64,000 nt of DNA from Asterias rubens (taxonomy: Eukaryota > Echinodermata > Asteroidea > Forcipulatida > Asteriidae). The number at the start of each line of letters is the position of its first letter. Position 1 is the first letter of the stretch. Of this stretch, positions 11,801 through 23,600 are shown piece by piece. A program made the position numbers and the translations under genes. The DNA is taken from NCBI RefSeq assembly GCF_902459465.1, contig NC_047081.1, forward strand, positions 10,569,857-10,633,856. Direction: 5' to 3'. Under the pieces are notes generated by a model. The model was not told where the DNA came from. It did no database searches and worked only from the letters and a program-made list of their open reading frames with translations.

Positions 11801-12892
11801 ATTAGCCCGTCAGGCTAGTCAGCTGTACCTTTGACTCAGCCCGCACAAATTTTCACTAGCCCTTGGTGGTGACTTGGCACTCTTGACTAGTGATTGCACG
11901 TTGGGCTAGTGTCTAAACCGAGACCTGTCACTGGTTCAAGTCCCACTCTAGTCAAATTGTCTTTGTTCAACCCAAAGTCATTTAAAATTGACCTAGGCAG
12001 TTTCCCTTGTGGTTTATAATATTTGATAACTAAACAAGATGCTGGTCATTGTAAAAGAGATAGGGAACCTGCCAACATTATGGCTAGATAGATCAGTTTA
12101 AAGAGCACCGACACATGCATTTGGAGGTCACAGGGTCAAGTCTCCCACTAAGCAATTTTTTGGGGGGTCAGGCCCCCATAATTTCACCCAGTGAGTTTCA
12201 AAGTATGATATTTCTCGGTTACTTGAACTTGCACTTGAACACTTTTTGGTGATGATTGATTAAGTCTTCCCTGTAATTTCTGATTCAAATTTGTATTTAA
12301 ACATTAATTTACAAAGTTTTTCTAACCTCCTCTTTTAAACCTCTTAACAAAACCAAGTAAAAAGTACCAAACTCTTCTTCATCTAACTGCCAAAGTGTAA
12401 AAAAAAAATGAAATGTTATTATAATTTATTCTTTATTCTCAAGTTTTTGAGATCCTTCTTGCCTTTATCAAAACCAACGACTGGAAGGAAGCATTCTTAA
12501 AAGTTCTACCCCAGCGGAAGGTAGCCGCTTTCAAAGACCTATCTGGAGCAGTCGATGGAGAGGTCGAAGGTCACGAGACAGCCGAGCCCAAAGGAGAAAA
12601 TTTGGACAAATTGAGTCATGATGACAAAGAGGCTGTTCTCAAGAACCAATCAGAAGTGGCTAATGAGGAGGTCAGAGTGCAAAGGTCAAGTGGTATTAAC
12701 TTTGAGGAGATGGTTGATGCCTCGGAGAATCAATCAGAAGGGGCCAGTGAGGAGGTCAGAGGGCAAAGGTCGGATGAAAACAGAGATGAACAATCAGAAG
12801 ATTTGTCAAATAGTGAGCAGGTTGCATGGACGAAAATAACGACAGGGGAAGACGGTTCATGTAAAGGTACAGACAATACTTCCAATAGGTAA
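8854..12892 (+). CDS. TRMT10A: tRNA (guanine-N1) methyltransferase 10 homologue A
   Basis: Six coding exons: 8854-9035, 9173-9359, 9973-10122, 10852-10998, 11617-11722, 12444-12892; GT-AG introns, continuous frame, 406 residues. The family methylates N1 of guanosine 9 in tRNA with SAM, using a SPOUT fold. Residues 1-60 are acidic, then a Lys/Arg-rich helix ([10 protein letters not shown] ... [13 protein letters not shown]), typical of the family. The SPOUT domain follows: [31 protein letters not shown], then [13 protein letters not shown] with the conserved Asp, [23 protein letters not shown] and [14 protein letters not shown]. The C-terminal ~120 residues are a Glu/Ser-rich tail absent from the 339-residue human protein. 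It contains two copies of NQSE-(G/V)A-x-EEVR-x-QRS. TRMT10B is a less likely alternative, since [10 protein letters not shown] and VNHVFEI favour the A type. Intron 4 holds a foldback element four bases from the donor. Poly(A) signal at 13174-13179. Confidence 0.93.
9775..9880 (-). repeat. tRNA-like SINE fragment in TRMT10A intron 2
   Basis: GTGTCATGACCGAGATTCAAACCCACACTTC reads, on the minus strand, as a B-box-like sequence, and TCAACCACTTGGCCATGAC reads as an A-box-like sequence. It is a degenerate tRNA-derived repeat by appearance only. Confidence 0.35.
10490..10771 (-). mobile_element. TIR family A copy 2, internally shortened
   Basis: Begins TTTAAGGCACAGGACTCTAT and ends TACCAAAAGTGTCCAGTGTC, inverted ends of family A. 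The interior has GAGTTCAAATGTTCACAGGT and ATGCATATATTGAGATACAC in reverse order relative to the full copies. About 100 bases are missing. Lies in TRMT10A intron 3. Confidence 0.8.
11002..11361. mobile_element. Foldback element, family D, in TRMT10A intron 4
   Basis: A 360-base inverted repeat. TTAAAAGGATTTGGGTACTTT at the left mirrors AAAAGTACATAGACCCTTTAA at the right; inside, AATGTCCACAGATTTACA mirrors TGTAAATCTGTGGACATT, and GAAGATAATGATAGTGGAAAG mirrors its inverse. The centre is CATAATTTTCATCTCACGAG. TTAA at each edge suggests a TTAA target. Confidence 0.85.
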
Positions 12893-13173
12893 TTAAGATT
12901 ATTTTTGACTGGCTATGTAACGCAGTAACGGGTTGGTCGGTCAACTATTTCCTGCTATGATCATAGTTATTCTGTGCTAAGAAGATCTTACAGGGGACCT
13001 GTTACAAACAGTTCACATGAATGTGGCATTTTGGATGGTAATCAGATGTTGCCAAATACTTTGCTATATGGGTCTGTGGGATTGTGTTTTTCTCCCGGTT
13101 GTGGCCAAGAATTGTTTTGGTTGAAATAGCAAATAACCAAAACCATGATTGGTTACAGCTGCCAAAACGCATC

Positions 13174-13179
13174 AATAAA
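13174..13179 (+). terminator. Poly(A) signal of TRMT10A
   Basis: AATAAA about 280 bases after the TAA at 12890-12892; the only canonical hexamer I noticed before the minisatellite. Confidence 0.55.
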
Positions 13180-13426
13180 CTTAGTATCAACCATAGAGTT
13201 ATATATAAGAACTAGAGGGCGCACTGGCCTAATACGTGACCTGGCATGCGAGCAGGCGGCCATTTTCTAAGTTACAAACACAGGCATCGCAATTAATTGT
13301 TGTCTTGAAAATTAAAATTGTTTATTTAAATTGGTGTGTTTCCTTTGTCGTTTTTGTCTATACTACTTGCACATTTTAATAAATTTTTTAGAACATTTTC
13401 AGGCAAAATTTGAACAGTAAACAAGG

Positions 13427-15915
13427 TGAACAAAAGTTCACAAGCTATAGCCTTGTGAACTTGTAAATTTTGGCTGATAGCCTTGTGAATTTTGTAAAAT
13501 TTTGGCTGAAAAAGTTCACAAGGCCTTGTGAATTTTGTCAAATTTTGGCTGAAAAAGATCACAAGGCTATGACCTTGTGAATTTGGTCAAATTTTGGCTT
13601 GAAAAGTTCACAAGGCCTTGTGAGTTTTGTAAAATTTTGGCTAAAAAAGTTCACAAGGCTATAGCCTTGTGAATTTTGTAAAATTTTGGCTGAAAAAGAT
13701 CACGAGGCTTATAGCCTTGTGAACTTTGTCAAATTTTGGCTTGAAAAGTTCACAAGGCTATAGCCTTGTGAACTTTGTCAAATTTGGCTGCAAAAGATCA
13801 CAAGGCCTTGTGAATTTTGTCAAATTTTGGCTGAAAAAGTTCACAAGGCTATAGCCTTGTGAATTTTGTCAAATTTTGGCTTGAAATAACCAAGTTTGTC
13901 AAATTTTGGCTTGAAAAGTTCACAAGGCTATAGCCTTGTGAATTTTGTAAAATTTTGGCTGAAAAAGTTCACAAGGCTATAGCCTTGTGAATTTTGTAAA
14001 ATTTTGGCTGAAAAAGTTCACAAGGCTATAGCCTTGTGAATTTTGTAAAATTTTGGCTGAAAAAGTTCACAAGGCTATATAGCCTTGTGAATTTTGTAAA
14101 ATTTTGGCTGAAAAAGTTCACAAGGCTATAGCCTTGTGAATTTTGTCAAATTTTGGCTTGAAATAACCAAGTTTGAAATAACCAAGTTTGTCAAATTTGG
14201 CTGCAAAAGATCACAAGGCCTTGTGAATTTTGTAAAATTTTGGCTGAAAAAGTTCACAAGGCTATAGCCTTGTGAATTTTGTAAAATTTTGGCTGAAAAA
14301 GTTCACAAGGCTATAGCCTTGTGAACTTTGTCAAATTTGGCTGCAAAAGATCACAAGGCCTTGTGAATTTTGTAAAATTTTGGCTGAAAAAGTTCACAAG
14401 GCTATAGCCTTGTGAATTTTGTCAAATTTTTGCTTGAAATAACCAAGTTTGTCAAATTTTGGCTGAAAAAGTTCACAAGGCTATAGCCTTGTGAATTTTG
14501 TCAAATTTTGGCTGAAAAAGATCACAAGGCCTTGTGAATTTTGTAAAATTTTGGCTGAAAAAGCCTTGTGAATTTTGTCAAATTTTGGCTTGAAATAACC
14601 AAGTTTGTCAAATTTTGGCTTGAAAAGTTCACAAGGCTATAGCCTTGTGAATTTTGTAAAATTTTGGCTGAAAAAGTTCACAAGGCTATAGCCTTGTGAA
14701 TTTTGTCAAATTTTGGCTGAAAAAGATCACAAGGCCTTGTGAATTTTGTAAAATTTTGGCTGAAAAAGTTCACAAGGCTATAGCCTTGTGAATTTTGTCA
14801 AATTTTGGCTTGAAATAACCAAGTTTGTCAAATTTTGGCTTGAAAAGTTCACAAGGCTATAGCCTTGTGAATTTTGTAAAATTTTGGCTGAAAAAGTTCA
14901 CAAGGCTATAGCCTTGTGAATTTTGTAAAATTTTGGCTGAAAAAGCTCACAAGGCTATAGCCTTGTGAATTTTGTCAAATTTTGGCTTGAAAAGTTCACA
15001 AGGCTATAGCCTTGTGAACTTTGTCAAATTTGGCTGCAAAAGATCACAAGGCCTTGTGAATTTTGTAAAATTTTGGCTGAAAAAGTTCACAAGGCTATAG
15101 CCTTGTGAACTTTGTCAAATTTTGGCTTGAAAAGTTCACAATAGCCTTGTGAACTTTGTCAAATTTGGCTGCAAAAGATCACAAGGCTATAGCCTTGTGA
15201 ACTTTGTCAAATTTGGCTGCAAAAGATCACAAGGCTATAGCCTTGTGAACTTTGTCAAATTTGGCTGCAAAAGATCACAAGGCTATAGCCTTGTGAATTT
15301 TGTCAAATTTTGGCTTGAAATAACCAAGTTTGTCAAATTTTGGCTAAAAATGATCACAAGGCTATAAAAGATCACAAGGCCTTGTGAATTTTGTAAAATT
15401 TAGGCTTGAAATAACCAAGTTTGTCAAATTTTGGCTTGAAAAGTTCACAAGGCCTTGTGAAGTTTGTCAAATTTTGGCTGAAAAAGATCACAAGGCTACA
15501 CCCCTTGTGATCTTTGTAAAATTTGGCTGTAAAAGATCACAAGGCCTTGTGAATTTTGTCAAATTTTGGCTTGAAAAGTTCATTATACTTTATAGCCTTG
15601 TGAACTTTGTCAAATTTCGGCTTGAAAAGATCACAAGGCTGTATATAGCCTTGTGAAGTTTGTAAATTCTTTGCTTTTTGCTGAAAAAGATCACAAGGCC
15701 TGGTGAACGTGTCAATTTTTGGCTGGAAAGTTCACAAGGCTGTCTTGCCTTGTGAACTTTGTCAAATTTTGGCTGAACTTCGTCAAATTTTTGCCTTGTG
15801 AATTTTGTCAAATTTTTGCTTTTTGCTGAAAAAGATCACAAGGTAATGAATAGCCTTATGAATTTTGTCAATTTTTTGCTTAAAATGTCACAAGATCAAA
15901 AAGATCACAAGGCAG
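13427..15915. repeat. Palindromic minisatellite, ~49-bp unit
   Basis: Nearly 2.5 kb of head-to-tail units, on the order of fifty by length. A unit has a perfect 24-base palindrome (half-site TTCACAAGGCTA) followed by TTTTGTNAAATTTTGGCTGAAAAAG. Many units carry a shorter 18-base palindrome (half-site TTCACAAGG), which lacks the six central bases. A second module, GAAATAACCAAGTTTGTC, recurs irregularly (for example near 13880, 14160, 14590, 14810, 15320), giving a higher-order pattern. Units near 15660-15915 are the most diverged. The open frames it contains are translations of the repeat and are not genes. Confidence 0.95.
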
Positions 15916-17699
15916 TCAAAAATTCTGTAAAATGCTTTCATTTAAAACGATAAGGGGTAAGCTTTGCATGTTACAATTTTGTTCTTTATTTGCATAAAAA
16001 AGTGTTAAATTACCTTGAAATGTTTTTATCAAAAACAAGATGCTTAAAAGTAAAACAACTCTGCTCTAATAACAAATGTGTTTTAAAAACTGTTATTAGT
16101 GTTAAGAAAAACCTTGCATTTTGTTTTTACTTATACATCCCAATACACAACAATGCATGCACACACAAAGTTAAATATACGTAAGGCAGTGAGTTAAAAG
16201 CTGAATGTCTGTACATTGTACAACAATTTTGAGTGTTTGGAATTTAACGTAAACGCTCTCAAAACACAACAAAGTACAATGTGATAAATATTGCGCATAA
16301 AATATTAAAAAACTTTTTTTAGAAACTTTTTAAAACAGGAGTTATTGTCATCACAGAACTATACATTATGCACAGGGAATCCTATTTATGTACAACTTCT
16401 TTAGTTTTGATACAACTAAAACAAAACTTTAAATAACAATTCTAGGGTCACTCTTGTAAACTTACCAAGAGTTTATGGTATCTGATATTCTAAGCTTAGA
16501 AGTCTGTGCTTACAACCAATGGAGATACCCAATTGCATGGCTCTTCTTACAATAAGTTAAGAATCAGCTTTTTCATCAAGCGAATTTTAACGCACTTGCG
16601 CACTCCTTGCTACTAGGCAGTCGCTGCTTACACAGCTAGCATAGAAATTCAGCATGGTGAGAGCCATGTAACTGGGCCCAGCTTTAAAGACATTGGACAC
16701 TATTGGTAATTGTCAAAGATCAGTCTTCTCACTTGGATTATCTCCACATATGCATAAAATAACAAACCTGTGAAAATCTGAGCTCAATTGGTCGTCGAAG
16801 TTCATGAAGTTGCGAGTTAATAATACAAGAAAAATACCCTTGTCACACAAAGTTGTGTGCTTTCAGATGCTTGATTTCGAGACCTCAAGTTCTAAATCTG
16901 AGGTCTCAAAATCAAATTCGTGAAAAATTACTTCTTTCTCGAAAACTACTCCACTTCAGAGGGAGCCGCTTCTCACAATGTTTTTTACTACTGTACCAAC
17001 CTCTCCCCATTACTCTTACCAAGTAAGGTTTTGTGCTAAAAATTATTTTGAGTCTTTACCAATAGTGTCCACTGCCTTTAAAGGGCATCGTTAACATAGA
17101 ATTTGATGGTAAGTAGGGTAATGAAACTAGGGTCAGGCTATCTAGAAATTCTGTTCTATCTCTACATAATAAACTTAAAGGCACCTTGGAACACCATTGT
17201 GTCTCTTGCTGAACTTTCAATACTGACTTGAGCCAAGTCTACAGAGCATTCCATTAAAATTGTACAAAAAATGCAATTAATAGTTTCTGTACACACGTGA
17301 CTTGAGTGTAAAGGGAATGCCCATTGGCTGAAAAAGTCGGTGGTAAAATTTACAACACACTCTTTTGAGTAGTGATTTTATGTACAGCATATTCAACTCT
17401 TTGAACAAATATATAGTGCTTTTGAAGTAAACACAATAAGGAAAACAATAATGACTTTAAAATTATCTCTGTGAAAGCAGTAGGTGCAACGAGTGGGGGG
17501 TTCATAGTGGAACCTCAGCAGCTGCCATCTTTGTCTGTAACCCCATGCTCAATAACATTAAGTCAATACTGATTTTCATAACACCAACACAGGGATCAGA
17601 CTATTTTTGCCTCTGGCCTATGTGCTGATTCCAGTGAAAGAAAAAAACCCAAAATGACATCGCCATGATAAAAGTCTACAACGGACGAGCAAAGGTGGC
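15916..17699. other. Region between minisatellite and TBATA stop
   Basis: AT-rich with no recognisable exon. Holds one full-length family A element (16683-17083). The right part is probably the 3'UTR of TBATA, which ends at 17700 on the minus strand. Confidence 0.5.
16683..17083 (+). mobile_element. TIR family A copy 3, full length
   Basis: About 400 bases: TTTAAAGACATTGGACACTA, then GGTAATTGTCAAAGA, ATGCATAAAATAACAAACC, GAGCTCAATTGGTCGTCGAA, a small internal hairpin (GAGACCTCAAG / CTGAGGTCTC), TTCTTTCTCGAAAACTAC and the inverse end CCAATAGTGTCCACTGCCTT. A good reference copy for the family. Confidence 0.92.
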
Positions 17700-20600
17700 T
17701 CAGTTAGTTGTTGTAGCTTCTTCAGGTTTCCAGGATTGGGGCTCTGTAGGCGTCGAGACAAAACGCATCTTGGGAGTTTTTGGAGGAGGGACATCTCCAG
17801 CTCGGGATTTTGACCTTGTGACGGGGCGCTGCGGGTGGTCGATTTTGAAGATATCGGGCTTGCCACTCTTCTTTCTTAATGCTTGATGATCTGTCAAAAC
17901 AAACAAAGAGAGAGAAAATAAACAAACAGGTCAGGTTAATAGTGAAATAGACGCTTCTAAAATGGCCGCGATTGAATATTGCTAAAATTTCGTTAAAAAA
18001 CAGCACTTCACGAACTTTATGATTTTTCAAACCACACACACTTAGTACTTTCCTGCTGAAAGTAAGTCCACAATCCTCTGCATTTTAGATCTGGGTCCAA
18101 CTTCATGCTCATAGCTCAACTTCTCGTAACTCAATGGGCTGTAAGCGCAGAATTCTGCACGATTCGACAATAGCGTCATACTTCCAACGCTTGCTCATTA
18201 TTTACCAAAGACTAAAATCTGACTAAAAGCTCTATGTGCTTGGTGAAACCAAACCAGTTGGTAACCAGCCATAGGCATTGAAACATGGTTGTCACTCTTT
18301 CTGCTAACCATCTGCACTAATCATTTTGTAAGAAACAAAGCCAATTTTCCCAGACTTTTTCTTATTTTTGGTCTTCATAGACCTGTTTATCAACAGTCGC
18401 CTTTTTCCCCCACTCACCTTCCTGTTCGTAGGAGTATCTAGAATAGCCATTAGGTGTTCCCATTCTTCTCTCGTCCTTCTGCGTCGGGTCCGGTCTGTCC
18501 AGCTCCCCGTACCCATTCTGGAGGATCATGTTGGGTGGGGGTTGGCTGTGAGGGCGCTCTAAGGGTGCGTAATACTCTTGGCTCTGCGTGCGTTTCCAGT
18601 AATCGGACTCGTTTGTGACGGCACCACGGATCATGTCCAGCACCAGCTCTTTTTCTGTAGAAGCAAATAATAAAATTTGGAATAGGAGTTTTTTGATCAA
18701 CAATCTAAGGTCCATGACGACCATGGCTGCATCAAATCAAAACCATCCTTGTTTAGCGAGGTGACAGCAGGCACCAACCGCATCTCTGTATGCAGCAATT
18801 GTGAATGGCCACCAACTCTCAGAATTCTGATGAATTGTTTCTCAGATCAAAATGTTTTTGGGTGAAATTTATTTCTCAAAAAAGTTTATACCATCATCAG
18901 CTGCAGTGCTTCTCACCCATGTAATTTTGTACGGTCAACTTTTGGAGTATTTGCCAATCTACATCGTTGCATATAAGTCCTTAGATTTTGGAAAGCAAAT
19001 TATCAAAAGCATTTTACGAGGAACACTTGCCCAACCATCTTGGTTTTGACACAAAATAACAGAGCAAAATTAAATTCTAAAATTAAAAAGCTAAATTAAT
19101 TCCATAAGCCAACAAAAAGAATTTCCATCGAACTAAAGGACTAAATCCATCGATCAATTCTGGAGTAAAATTTAATCAATTTTTCCATAGTAATAATGGA
19201 GCACTTACCTCTTTCTCCTGCCGAACACAGCCATGATTGAACGGCATTGATGGAATCTGTCTGCAGTATCTGACATAGCATCTCCATAACCTGCACACAA
19301 GGAGATAAACAAACAGAGATGAAAAACTGAAGTGATATTCTCTTGATATTTGGAGCTCTAACAATGAGATGGGTAGAAATTTCTACGCACCAGGTCATAG
19401 CTCTTACTCCGACATGCATGCCAGATGTCATGCAATTCTTACATTAACAGGGGTGGATTTCACAAAGGTAGTCCTAACTTAGGACTAGTCCTAGGCAATG
19501 CTAAGAGATAGGACCAGTCCTAAGTCCTAACTTAGGACCAGTCCTATCTCTTAGCAGTCCTAGGCAATGCTAAGAGATAGGACCAGTCCTAAGTCCTAAC
19601 TTAGGACCAGTCCTATCTCTTAGCATTGCCTATAGTCCTAACTAAGGACCAGTCCTATCTCTTAGCATTGCCTAGGACTAGTCCTAAGTTAGGACTACCT
19701 TTGTGAAATCCACCCCAGGCATGATATTTGGTTCTTAGAACAAAGTAGGAAAATAATTTGGGGGAAGGAAGAGTTGACCTACTTGTTCATCCATTGTTAG
19801 TTTAGGAGCCTAATACATTTCCAGGCTATTTAATCACAAATTTTCTGATTTTTCCCAAGGGTAAAAAACTGTACGCTCCAGGAAGCTGAGATGGTTTTTG
19901 GAATGAATTGAATGGCCCTGTGAATGAATTAAATGGCCCTGTGACCAGGGGTAATAATGTTGAAAGTGCTTCGAGGCGCCCTTTGGGTGTATAAAGTGCT
20001 AGATAAAAACCAACTATTCTTATTCTAAAACCATCTAGATCTTCTAGAACACCCTTGAACTTACCAGGGCCTCCTGGTCCATCTCCGGTACGATGTGCTG
20101 GAACAGATCCCTCGGTCGTTGTTTCTGACGGGAGAAACCACGACTCATCGCCCTGGATGGTGGGGGAAGAAGCCTCCCAGTCTCGGCCGAGTAGACGCTG
20201 GTTCGTCTCGGCTGGACTTCTTGCTGTTCCTTGATCTCCTTTGGGAGACCCATACCTGCTTTCTCTGTGAGCTGACGCAACTCCTCACGCCAAAGGTCCG
20301 TAATGGGTACTATGCATCGTAGAAAATAAACAATATTACAGAAACTGTGTTGTTTTGTTTCTCCTGCCTTTTTTTTTATTAAACGGCGCTTACTTTTGAT
20401 TGTGATTGTAAAATTTGATTTTAACAACTTGCATTAGCCCTCCGACTCTTGAAACATTTTCCAACCAATGACCAACCGTTGGAAACCATCCAAGTACTAG
20501 AGTGATTGATAGTGAATGGTGGTTACAACTGTGACATAAAATGGTCAAACAGTAGAAGGGTTAATGTTGGGTTTCACACTTTTTTGTGATGTGGTTTTTG

Positions 20601-23600
20601 TTTTTTTTCCACTAGTTCAAGGTGTGTTGAAAAGAAATCAAATCATGTGGCCAAAGTTTGATGAAATAGAAATAACTGCTTAAATCAACTGACCATAAGA
20701 TGATATTGTTTAAAAGTAAACAGAGATATGCAAATTTTTGAGCGAGTTCATTGGTGATAAACTAATCACAAGTTATTATCATTATAAGTTAAGGTGCAAT
20801 ATTCAATGGTGGTGTATGAGGAACTCAAAGGCCATTTTTGAAAACACGGCTCCCACTCTGGCTATGGCTTTGAGGCCATGAAACTTAGCCAGAGTCGTAG
20901 CTGTTGTATCAAAAAGGGCCTAAGACAGAAGAAAGAGAAGGGTGTGTATTACATTAGACCTTGATCATGGGCCTGCCATTTTGAAGATATGATGATGGAA
21001 CCACAACAGCTTTCACAAAAGAAATCTATTTGGAAAATGAGCTTTGGATCAAAGCCATTTTTATCTACTTTAAGACTGAGACCAAGCCGGATGATTTACT
21101 AGCAAGAATTCCTTCATGGACACACGTCAGCATTTCTTGCAGTGAACACAAAAACGACGAAACAACACACACACAATATAAAAAAACACACACACAAGAA
21201 AAACAACTCACTGAGTCCAAATTTGGGATCTGCCTTTTCTTTGAACCCCAGTGGGTAAGTGCTGAGCCCGGTCAGCGTGTTTATGGGATAACGATGTGAG
21301 TTGAGGGTAGGGTTCTGATTCTGAATTCGGTATCGGTGCGGGTTGACAGCCGGTATTCGGTGCGAGTACATCTGTCGAGACTCGCCAGTAGAGGGCCTCT
21401 TGAGGAGTTGTTGCGGATTGGTGACCATGTGCTCGTCGTGAACTGCGCATATCGGCATGTCGTTCAGGCCTGAGGAAAACACGCATTTATTCACAACGGA
21501 GAATATCTTATGTCGACCAAGATTGGAGTCCACCCACGAGAATTCCGTCATCTCAACCCCCGTCTGTCTCCGCGAGTAGGCCCGAACCCTGAACATCATG
21601 GCTTGAAGACGCACTCCCGACTACCACATCTCAAACTCTAAATACGGGGCAACACAGGCCTATGTATGTTTTTTTTTTTTAAAGGGCAAGAGCACCAAGG
21701 CATTTTCTCCTTGGAGGCACCCTAATTTCTACCGGAGCATTTCAAGGGCACCAAGTCAATGACCAGGGGCCATGGAGCCAATCGCCTCCGTTGCCTCCTT
21801 GAATTATCAGGCTTGGCATTAATTGGACACAGAGTGACTCCCTCGTGCTTATGGCAAACTAGACAAACTCGAAAATAGGCCAAAACAATTTTTTCCCAAA
21901 ATGTTTTCAACACATGCGAGTCAGTGCCTTTCCAAGTAGTTAGTATTTAAAGATCAGTCACAGAAAAAAAGTTTTGAAAAGAGCAACATGCAGAAATTTC
22001 TTGCAAATTATTCTGGTCATTAATGGAAAGAGAAAAAAATTGAAAAAAATTGCAGTACGCTTGGCTGATTGAAGGAAGTTTTAAGAAGCATTTGAGTTTG
22101 GCAGAAGTGAAATGTGAAATTATCTCGTCTTTTTGCTACAAAATGAGTTAGTTGGTCCCAGAGTAGTATTTGTTGTTTGATTTCAGTTAATGGTGGGTAT
22201 CTTTAAGTTCCATTTTAGAAATGACAAGGGTGAAATTAGTACATGTAAAGGATTTCAGACGAACAAAAGAATGAATTAGTAACATGCAAGTTAGTTTAGT
22301 ACAAGTAACACCAAGAGACTATTGTGTGCATTTGAGTCGGGCTGTCACATGTAAAGTAAATGTCCGTACCTGTGATTTTAACAAAAAGTCAAAACTAACA
22401 AGTACAGATTTTTTTTTTCTTCTAGTTTTGTGCTCACAGAAGAACTTTCATGCTATATTCTGATCACATTACCCTTTTTTTTTATTGAGGCAACCGATAT
22501 AAGCATTTGGCATTTTGTGGAGTCTTCAAACGCTAATTTCTTAAACTTGACTATATTTTAGAAGGATTTTTTTTGTCTGAGCTTGAAGCTTGATAAATCT
22601 TTTTGTTTGTGCCCAATAAGTTGTGTGGTTAAAAATGTATGTGATTTGGTATGGAATATATGCGGATGGGGGCCCATTGAAAAGAGAAAGAAATTCTGGG
22701 CATCAGAACAACTCTACAGAGAGGGAGTTTGGCCTTGACTCTTGAAAGTCTTTGGCAAAACATCCACTTTTGGAGAGAGAATTTTCCACTTCACTGCACC
22801 AAGACTTATCTTAAAGTGTGCATTAATCTTTATTACAAAAGTTAGCTAGTGGCCTGACATTTTAAGAAGAGTTTTCATGAGAGGCTATGAATAAACAAAG
22901 TCTTAAGCCACAATACAATTCACTATAATATACAACTCATCTTTAAACGAGTTTGAGCGCTTTGTTGGGGAAATGAAGCCCAAACAAAGTAAAAATTAAT
23001 TTGTTTAGAACTGCCAACTCAAATGCACCTTTTCTGTTACAACAGAGAGTTAGTAAGAAGGGAATGGGGGAAACATGCAACTAGTGTTTGGAGTTTGTTG
23101 AGGTGTTAGACAACGACTTACTCATGCCAAACTGAGGGTCGGCCCTTTCTCGCATGGACAACGGGAAACGGCGGTAGTGCTTTTGGCTGTCGATCTGATT
23201 GATCTTGTGATTTTGCAACGGCGGATTGATGTGGTTCGGGTGGTAGTTGATTGCCTGGACGGGCAGTTTAACGGGGAGGGACAAGCGAGTCTGGTCGAGG
23301 CCACTGCTGGTGGCGGGCCTGCTCCTCAGCTTGAGACGGGGGTTGACGACGAAGCCCTCGTCGTGGACGGCACAGATTGGGAAATCAAGCAAACCTGGAT
23401 AATTCATTGTTTACAGAAATCAGAATTAATTATCAGTTAATGGGAGACTTTGGAACGCTTGGTGGCAGCATACCACGTCAATTTTCATTGTCGACTTTTG
23501 TCGATTTTTTTTTGACGATTTTTGAGCATGCGCATCAATACCAAGAACAATGGATTTCACCAGGTAAGTCTGCTGCCACCAAGCGTTCCAAAAGTTATCA

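Noticed and set aside
15149..15811. Repetitive proteins with NFVKFGCKRSQGYS-type units
   Set aside because: Translation of the palindromic minisatellite; the frame is kept only where the unit length is a multiple of three.
13427..15915. CRISPR array
   Set aside because: The repeats are contiguous without unique spacers and the genome is plainly eukaryotic.
23177..23440. Plus-strand 87-codon frame
   Set aside because: Antisense shadow of the TBATA exon at 23122-23394.
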